Below, piece after piece: positions 1 through 4,304 of a stretch of DNA of 5,674 nucleotides. The DNA comes from Candidatus Brocadiaceae bacterium. GTDB lineage: Bacteria > Planctomycetota > Brocadiia > SM23-32. The notes beneath the pieces were generated by a model that saw only the letters and a program-made list of their open reading frames with translations, was not told the origin of the DNA and ran no database searches. Each line of letters starts with the position of its first letter. Position 1 is the stretch's first letter. The translations under genes were made by a program, and so were the position numbers. Where the stretch lies: the NCBI GenBank assembly GCA_030615435.1, contig JAUWZH010000176.1, positions 1 to 5,674 of the forward strand, read 5' to 3'.

Positions 1-1561
1 GGCGAACTTGCTGGCGGAAGAAATCGAGAGGAACGCGCAGCGGGCGACGCGAAGCGGTGAAGACCTGGAGCGGCTGGAGCGGCATCGCACCGAAAGGCAC
101 GCAGAACTTGAAACCCTCCAGCAAAAGGCCCGCCGACAGGGCGAGGAGCGCGACGAGTTGGCAGCGGAATTGAGTTCCTTGAGGAGCGAGCTCAGCAGGC
201 TGGAGGAGCAGCAAAACGGCCTGCGGGCCCTGGCCGGGAGCCTGCACCGCGAACTCGCCCGGCGCCGGACAGAGCTCCAGCGCATCGAGAACGAGCAGCG
301 CGCCAACGCCGTTCAGGAGGGGGAGACCGCCGAGCGAATCAGCGCCGCACAGCAGGCCAGGACCCGCCTGGAGCAGCAGAAAGCAGAGCTGGAGGACCTC
401 GTCCGAGAGCGCTCCGAGGTCCGTGAAAGGGCGCAGGAGACAATCGGCGGTTTTCAGGAGGGGCTCGAACGGCGCGGCTCCCAACGCGAGCAACTCGACG
501 GCGAAGTGGAGGGACTCCGCGTCAAGGACCACGAAGTCCGCCTGAGGCGAGACCACCTCCGCGAGAGGATCACCGAGGAGTGTGCAGTGCGGCTTGAGGC
601 CTTCGAATTGGCGCCGCAGCAGTGGCGCGAACATCCCCCGTTCACCGAGGCGCAGATCGAGGAGTTCCAGCAGGCGGGGGACGACGGTCCGTCCGCGCCG
701 CCCGTCGCCGGGTGGTACGCCGAGGCTCACCGGCAAGCCCCCGAAGGACCGGAGGCGCAGGACACGCCGAAGGTAATCAAGCTCGCAGAGGCTGCCGAGT
801 TGCGCGAGCGCGTGCTCGCCATGGCCGATTCCCCCGAAACGGCCTGGGACCAGGTGCGCGCGCAGGCGGACAGGCTCAGAAAGAAGGTGGAGAGGTTGGG
901 CGGCGCGAACCTCGATGCGATCCGGGAACAAGACGAGCTGGAGATCCGCTCGCAGTTCCTCACCACTCAGAAAGAAGACCTGGAGAAGGCGCGGCGACAC
1001 GAACTGGAACTGATCCGCACGCTGAGCCGCAAGAGCCGCCAGAACTTCCTCGAAACCTTCGAAGCGGTGCGCCAGAACTTCCAGGCGCTCGTCCGAAAGC
1101 TCTTCGGCGGGGGCACCGGCGACCTCGTCCTGCAAGAGGAAGAGGCCGACGTCCTGGAGGCAGGCATCGAGATTGTGGTGAAGCCGCCGGGCAAGGAAAC
1201 GATGTCCATTTCCCTATTGAGCGGCGGGGAAAAAGCGCTCGCGGCGGTCGCCCTGTTGTTCGCAATCTTCGAGGCCAAGCCGAGCCCCTTCTGCATTCTG
1301 GACGAGGTGGACGCGACGCTTGACGAGACGAACATCGCCCGCTTCCTCGGATTGCTCGAGGAATACAGGAAGAATACGCAATTCATCGTTGTCACACACA
1401 GCAAACTGACGATGAGCGCCGCCAGGACGCTCTACGGCATCTCCTTACAGGAGGACGGCGTGAGCAAGAAGGTGGCCGTCAATTTCGAGGAGGTGGATCA
1501 CCGTCTTGCCGAAATGACCCGCGAAACCAGGTCCGCCGCCCGCCACGCCAGGGCCGGCTGA
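1..1561 (+). CDS. smc: Chromosome segregation protein SMC, C-terminal part (5' truncated by window)
   Basis: SMC proteins are long coiled-coil ATPases that, with ScpA and ScpB, organise and segregate the bacterial chromosome. The visible part begins in the returning coiled-coil arm; the N-terminal Walker A head and probably the hinge lie off the left edge. Counting from the TTG codon at base 8, residues 1-200 are charged heptad-like coil. Residues 203-262 are proline/glycine-rich and non-helical. Helix resumes with the conserved KKVERLGGANLDAI segment (about 292-305). The C-terminal ATPase head carries the ABC signature LSGGEK (404-409), Walker B CILDEVDA (429-436, catalytic Glu433), the D-loop TLDE and the switch histidine in VVTHSK (His464). 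The open frame continues upstream of base 8 to the window edge, so the TTG is not the true start; first full codon is at base 2. The visible length fits the C-terminal half of a roughly 1,200-residue SMC. The gene ends 25 bases from the convergent phosphatase gene. Family assignment is secure. Confidence 0.96.
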   Translation, partial: ANLLAEEIERNAQRATRSGEDLERLERHRTERHAELETLQQKARRQGEERDELAAELSSLRSELSRLEEQQNGLRALAGSLHRELARRRTELQRIENEQRANAVQEGETAERISAAQQARTRLEQQKAELEDLVRERSEVRERAQETIGGFQEGLERRGSQREQLDGEVEGLRVKDHEVRLRRDHLRERITEECAVRLEAFELAPQQWREHPPFTEAQIEEFQQAGDDGPSAPPVAGWYAEAHRQAPEGPEAQDTPKVIKLAEAAELRERVLAMADSPETAWDQVRAQADRLRKKVERLGGANLDAIREQDELEIRSQFLTTQKEDLEKARRHELELIRTLSRKSRQNFLETFEAVRQNFQALVRKLFGGGTGDLVLQEEEADVLEAGIEIVVKPPGKETMSISLLSGGEKALAAVALLFAIFEAKPSPFCILDEVDATLDETNIARFLGLLEEYRKNTQFIVVTHSKLTMSAARTLYGISLQEDGVSKKVAVNFEEVDHRLAEMTRETRSAARHARAG

Positions 1562-1586
1562 GCAACGGGAAGAACACACGGGGGTT
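1562..1586. other. Short convergent junction between smc and the phosphatase gene
   Basis: Only 25 bases separate the two facing stop codons. I see no GC hairpin followed by a T-run on either strand. A 5-bp stem (CCGGC at 1601-1605 with GCCGG at 1614-1618) lies inside the 3' end of the phosphatase gene, but it has no T-tract. The two transcripts may therefore overlap at their 3' ends, or termination may be factor-dependent. Confidence 0.5.
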
Positions 1587-3176
1587 TCAAGTCTCGGATT
1601 CCGGCCCGCTGAAGCCGGCAACCAGAACCGTTGTGTCATCCCGCAGCTCGCCCTCACCCACGTGCCGCTCGACTGCCCTGACGATATGTCGGGCCAAGTG
1701 CGCCACGCCCAGCCCTTCGCCCTCCCGCACGGCGGCGAGGAGCCCTTCCCTTTCGAAGGGCCTCGATTCGTGCACCCCTGCTTCCACCACGCCGTCCGTG
1801 TAAACGATCAACCTGTCGGCGGGCATCAGGGGAAGCGATTCTTCCTCGAAGGTCGCCCCCTCTTCCACCCCGATGACCATGCCCCCCTCCTGGAGCCAGG
1901 TGCTGCGGCCCTTTCGCAGCAGCAGAGGGTGGGGATGGCCACAGCAGCAGTAGGTGAGGAGATTCCTCTCCAGATTCACTTCCAGATAGCACAGGGTTAT
2001 CTGCATCTCCGCGCGCGTGAGGTCCCCACAGAAGGCTCGATTGACCTGCGAGATCATCTGCGCGACCGACTGGCGATGGGCAGACTCGGCGCGCACCACC
2101 GAGCGGAAGGCGCTGGCCAGAAGCGCCGCCCCCAGGTCGTGCCCCGTCACGTCGGCGACCAGCAGGCAGACGCGGTCCTGCTGATGCCAGTAATCGAAGA
2201 AGTCGCCTCCGATCCTTTCGGCCGGGCGGCAAACCCCTGCCGCACGGAAGGAACCTGCCGACAGGGGCTTTTCGGGCAGGAGGCTCAGTTGGATTTCGGC
2301 TGCGATTTCCAGCTCATGTTCCAGCCGCCTCCGCTCGCGCTCGGCGGTGAGCAGGCGACAGAGGTTGACCTGCGCCGCCGTGTGCGCGGCCACCGTCTGA
2401 ACGAGCCTTACGTCGCTCGCCGTGAACGCCCCCCCGCCCGTCTTCCGTGTCAGGTTGATCACGCCGACGATCTGTCGTTCCGCGCCGTAATCGTCCGGGA
2501 TGGTGAGCGGCACGCTCAGGAAACTGGGCGAGTTGCGCAGTTCGCGCACGCCCAGGGATTCCGAGGGCATGGGGTCGCCCTCTCGGACCAGGAGCTGCTG
2601 ACCGCTGGCAAAGACCTTGCCGCTGATGCGCTCGCCGGGCCTCACGACGGTGTCGTCGGCGATGTGTTCCGGCACCCCGACGCTGGAGCGGATCTTCAGG
2701 GTATTGCTCTCGGGGTCGAGCAGCATGATGGAAGCGCGCCCGCATTCCAGCAGGTCTGCGGCCTCTCTCACCACGAAATCGCAGATTTTCTGCTCGTCCA
2801 GCAGCCCACCGACCCGCTGGCTCGTCTCGTAGAGAAAATCGAGCCTGCGGTCCTGACGCAAGCGCCCCCGCGATGGGGCTCGCCTCTGCGCAGGGCCGGC
2901 AAGCCGCGCCCCCAGGACCTCAGAGGCCAATTGCGCCGCCAGCCTGTGTCGCGCCCCCTGCCCCTCGGCAATCACCAGCCAGCCGGTGGGCTCGTCCCCT
3001 GCGAGAATGCGGGCCGACGCCCCGCCGGCCGGCGCCTCCGAGCTTTCCTCCCTCAACTCAAGCCTCACGTCCGCAAGCTCGGAGAGCTGGGCCAGTAAGG
3101 CCCGATGCTCCGCCCGAATGGTATGCCGGGAGGAGCCTTCAGCCTCAGACGTTCCACTGGGTTCTTGCTGACCCAT
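1587..3176 (-). CDS. GAF-domain PP2C (SpoIIE/RsbU-type) serine phosphatase
   Basis: Predicted soluble signalling protein of 529 residues. Residues 1-110 are a weakly conserved N-terminal region. A GAF sensor domain spans about 115-275, including the typical RASIMLLDPESNTLKI strand region and a VGVINLTRK strand. A helical linker at 275-300 ends in the EIQLSLLP motif that usually joins the sensor to the phosphatase in RsbU-like proteins. The PP2C domain runs from about 305 to 522 and keeps the metal-binding acidic residues: GGDFFD (Asp325, Asp328), ADVTGHD (Asp342), VYTDGV (Asp461) and RDDTTVL (Asp513/514). It is therefore likely active with Mn2+ or Mg2+. Relatives dephosphorylate STAS-domain anti-anti-sigma factors to switch on a sigma factor; no such partner or anti-sigma kinase is visible here. 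The ATG at 3174-3176 is preceded by GGAG with 7-base spacing. An unusual Cys-Cys-Cys triplet (410-412) precedes the conserved Gly-His-Pro. The ligand of the GAF domain cannot be told from sequence. Confidence 0.93.
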   Translation of the reverse strand: MGQQEPSGTSEAEGSSRHTIRAEHRALLAQLSELADVRLELREESSEAPAGGASARILAGDEPTGWLVIAEGQGARHRLAAQLASEVLGARLAGPAQRRAPSRGRLRQDRRLDFLYETSQRVGGLLDEQKICDFVVREAADLLECGRASIMLLDPESNTLKIRSSVGVPEHIADDTVVRPGERISGKVFASGQQLLVREGDPMPSESLGVRELRNSPSFLSVPLTIPDDYGAERQIVGVINLTRKTGGGAFTASDVRLVQTVAAHTAAQVNLCRLLTAERERRRLEHELEIAAEIQLSLLPEKPLSAGSFRAAGVCRPAERIGGDFFDYWHQQDRVCLLVADVTGHDLGAALLASAFRSVVRAESAHRQSVAQMISQVNRAFCGDLTRAEMQITLCYLEVNLERNLLTYCCCGHPHPLLLRKGRSTWLQEGGMVIGVEEGATFEEESLPLMPADRLIVYTDGVVEAGVHESRPFEREGLLAAVREGEGLGVAHLARHIVRAVERHVGEGELRDDTTVLVAGFSGPESET

Positions 3177-3183
3177 TTCCCTG

Positions 3184-3187
3184 CTCC
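3184..3187 (-). promoter_or_regulatory. Ribosome binding site of the phosphatase gene
   Basis: On the minus strand, GGAG lies 7 bases before the ATG at 3174-3176, and a second purine run (AGGGAA) abuts the start. This supports the ATG as the translation start. Confidence 0.7.
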
Positions 3188-3227
3188 GGCAGCCCGTGGC
3201 CGCGCCGGCTCCGCTTCACCCCTGCCC

Positions 3228-3256
3228 ATTGTAGAAAACCCCTTGCCGAAAGGCAA
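3228..3256 (-). promoter_or_regulatory. Probable sigma70-type promoter of the phosphatase gene
   Basis: Reading on the minus strand, TTGCCT (3251-3256) and TACAAT (3228-3233) are separated by exactly 17 bases. They match the -35 consensus at 4 of 6 positions and the -10 consensus at 5 of 6. Transcription would start near 3221, giving a leader of roughly 45 bases that contains the GGAG ribosome binding site. This is prediction from consensus only. Confidence 0.6.
3243..3256. repeat. Inverted repeat TTGCC-GAAA-GGCAA over the phosphatase -35 box
   Basis: A perfect 5-bp inverted repeat with a 4-base centre covers the -35 hexamer of the phosphatase promoter. It could be an operator for a dimeric regulator, or a small GNRA-loop hairpin if transcribed from the plus strand. 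A repeat this short can also arise by chance. Confidence 0.35.
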
Positions 3257-3321
3257 AGACGATTCGTTCGACAAAGGGAAGCCCTCGGCGCGCGGGAGGG
3301 ACGGCCCGCCGCCCGCGAGAA

Positions 3322-3338
3322 GGGGCGGCATTTGCCCC
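3322..3338. repeat. Inverted repeat overlapping the nitroreductase -35 box
   Basis: GGGGC (3322-3326) pairs with GCCCC (3334-3338) across 7 bases. A nested GGCA-TT-TGCC palindrome lies at 3327-3336. Both overlap the candidate -35 element at 3332-3337. It may be an operator, or may simply reflect local GC richness. Confidence 0.3.
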
Positions 3339-3360
3339 CGCCGGGCGTCCGACGTATTAT
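3332..3360 (+). promoter_or_regulatory. Probable sigma70-type promoter of the nitroreductase gene
   Basis: TTGCCC (3332-3337) and TATTAT (3355-3360) are spaced by 17 bases, matching the consensus at 4 of 6 and 5 of 6 positions. Transcription would start about 3367, leaving a short leader of roughly 20 bases before the ATG at 3389. It diverges from the phosphatase promoter, with the two -35 boxes about 75 bases apart. Confidence 0.6.
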
Positions 3361-3388
3361 TCGGGAAAACAGTTGGGGGGCGCAACCG

Positions 3389-4087
3389 ATGAGGTACAAA
3401 GAGGTCATCTTCTCGTTCGCAGCGGTCGGGGTGATTGTGGTGGGCGGCCTTTGTTCAGGAGGCAGCGAAATGGTCTTGCAGACCGTACAGCTTCCGGAGC
3501 CCGCAGCAAAGGGCGAAATGTCGCTGGAGGAGGCAATCGGCAACAGGCGCAGCCGGCGCGCCTTTTCAAACAGGCCTCTCAGTCTCGATCAGGTCTCTCA
3601 ACTCCTGTGGTCCGCCCAGGGCATTACCGGCGGCCGAGGAGGCAAGCGCGCGGCTCCGTCGGCCGGCGCCACCTATCCGGTTGAGCTCTTCGTCGCCGTT
3701 GGCAAGGGGTCGGTTGCCGGGCTGGAAACGGGCATCTATCGTTACGTCCCGTCCCGGCACGTGCTGAGTCGCACGGGAACGGAAGACGTCCGTGCGAAGG
3801 TCGCATCCGCCGCGCTGGGACAGCAGTTCCTGGCGGAAGCGCCCGTGGACCTCCTCATCGCCGCCGACTACAAGCGCACCACCACCGCTCGGTACGGCGA
3901 GCGCGGAATCCGTTACGTGCACATGGAAATCGGCCACGTCTCCCAGAACATCTACCTGCAGGCGGAGGCTCTCGGCCTTGGCACCGTGGCCGTGGGGGCC
4001 TTCCGGGATGAGCGCGTGGCGAAGACCTTCGGGCTGTCCGCCGACCTGGCGCCCCTGTGCCTCATGCCCCTCGGGTATACCCGCTGA
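3389..4087 (+). CDS. SagB-type nitroreductase-family protein with N-terminal signal or membrane segment
   Basis: Predicted FMN-dependent oxidoreductase of 232 residues. Residues 1-27 have a lysine followed by a hydrophobic run (about 7-21) and small residues, as expected for a signal peptide or membrane anchor. The nitroreductase domain covers about 44-230. SagB-like hallmarks are the NRRSRRAFS segment (52-60, FMN-phosphate-binding arginines in the family), LDQVSQLLWSAQGIT (66-80), APSAGATYPVEL (89-100), the central YVHMEIGHVSQNIYLQAEALGLGT segment (176-199) and the closing LMPLGY. SagB proteins oxidise azolines to azoles in RiPP toxins, but stand-alone relatives are common and of unknown substrate. 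No precursor peptide, cyclodehydratase or transporter gene is nearby, so a RiPP role is not supported. The chosen ATG is preceded by GGGGGG (3375-3380) with 8-base spacing. A stronger internal Shine-Dalgarno precedes Met28. The family call is firm; the substrate is unknown. Confidence 0.88.
   Translation: MRYKEVIFSFAAVGVIVVGGLCSGGSEMVLQTVQLPEPAAKGEMSLEEAIGNRRSRRAFSNRPLSLDQVSQLLWSAQGITGGRGGKRAAPSAGATYPVELFVAVGKGSVAGLETGIYRYVPSRHVLSRTGTEDVRAKVASAALGQQFLAEAPVDLLIAADYKRTTTARYGERGIRYVHMEIGHVSQNIYLQAEALGLGTVAVGAFRDERVAKTFGLSADLAPLCLMPLGYTR
3457..3472 (+). promoter_or_regulatory. Internal Shine-Dalgarno and alternative ATG within the nitroreductase gene
   Basis: AGGAGG (3457-3462) stands 7 bases before an in-frame ATG (3470-3472, Met28). 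It is a better ribosome binding site than the one before the annotated ATG. Starting here gives a 205-residue protein lacking the hydrophobic N-terminus but keeping the whole nitroreductase domain. Either two forms are made, or the shorter one is the main product. Confidence 0.5.
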
Positions 4088-4102
4088 GCGGCTGAAGCGC
4101 TC
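4086..4102 (+). terminator. Weak hairpin at the end of the nitroreductase gene
   Basis: GAGCG (4086-4090) can pair with CGCTC (4098-4102) around a 7-base loop, starting within the stop codon. It is followed by TGTCTCTG, not a T-run, so it is at best a weak or factor-assisted terminator. Confidence 0.2.
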
Positions 4103-4139
4103 TGTCTCTGACCCCGCCCGGCAGGCATCGGGTCGGGAC

Positions 4140-4271
4140 GGCCGCGCCGAGGTAGAGCAGGGCAAGCTGCGAACGGCGTTGCGGCAAGCTCGCCGTATTC
4201 TTACAATAGACTCCACACGCCGGGCACGCGCCCTGGTCAGAGAGATAGAAGAGCGCATCCGCGAGCGGTAG
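4140..4271 (+). pseudogene. Possible remnant of a TPR-like protein C-terminus
   Basis: In the frame ending at the TAG at 4269-4271, the last 43 codons read like a real protein tail. A segment beginning GKLRTALRQARRILTID matches the helix-B pattern of a tetratricopeptide repeat (Gly-x-x-x-x-Ala-Leu, then a hydrophobic pair and Asp at the end). It is followed by an amphipathic charged helix ending EIEERIRER. The frame has no ATG after the nitroreductase stop. Further upstream it overlaps the nitroreductase gene in another frame and no longer looks protein-like there. It could be a decayed gene fragment, a short peptide from a non-ATG start, or a coincidence in GC-rich DNA. A guaB promoter candidate lies inside it. 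Confidence 0.3.
4179..4207 (+). promoter_or_regulatory. Probable sigma70-type promoter of guaB
   Basis: TTGCGG (4179-4184) and TACAAT (4202-4207) are separated by 17 bases. The -10 matches at 5 of 6 positions, the -35 only at 3 of 6. Transcription would start about 4214, giving a leader of about 90 bases before the guaB ATG. The -35 lies in a small TTGC-G-GCAA inverted repeat (4179-4187). No recognisable purine riboswitch or PurR-type operator is evident. Confidence 0.5.
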
Positions 4272-4293
4272 GCGAGTGGAAGGCGGCCGTTCG

Positions 4294-4298
4294 GGAGG
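4294..4298 (+). promoter_or_regulatory. Ribosome binding site of guaB
   Basis: GGAGG lies 6 bases before the ATG at 4305-4307. It decides for this start over the next in-frame ATG at 4323 (Met7). Confidence 0.8.
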
Positions 4299-4304
4299 AC
4301 GTAG

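Noticed and set aside
622..1323. 233-codon plus-strand frame inside smc
   Set aside because: Arg/Gly/Pro-rich out-of-frame translation overlapping conserved SMC head motifs; a shadow frame.
1662..3098. 478-codon open frame on the plus strand opposite the phosphatase gene
   Set aside because: The translation has no recognisable motif and mirrors the codon bias of the GAF-PP2C gene, whose domains and catalytic residues are clear. It is an antisense shadow.
2873..3388. Upstream extension of the nitroreductase frame to 2873
   Set aside because: The extension runs antisense through the phosphatase gene and the divergent promoter region and has a low-complexity Pro/Arg-rich translation. The ATG at 3389 is followed by a sensible signal-like segment.
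3389..3475. Lipoprotein signal peptide with Cys22
   Set aside because: The residues before the cysteine (Gly-Gly-Leu) do not fit a canonical lipobox, which wants a small residue at -1 and an aliphatic one at -3. An ordinary signal or anchor is more likely.
3389..4087. RiPP (thiazole/oxazole) biosynthesis locus based on the SagB-like enzyme
   Set aside because: No cyclodehydratase, precursor peptide, protease or exporter gene is present on either side within the window.
4161..4190. Direct repeat GGCAAGCT (4161-4168 and 4183-4190), 22 bases apart, near the guaB -35 box
   Set aside because: The two-turn spacing is suggestive of tandem operator sites, but one 8-base repeat within about 200 bases of GC-rich DNA is expected fairly often by chance.
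4208..4304. Riboswitch in the guaB leader
   Set aside because: No conserved guanine or PRPP/ppGpp riboswitch core sequence or strong paired structure is recognisable in about 90 bases.
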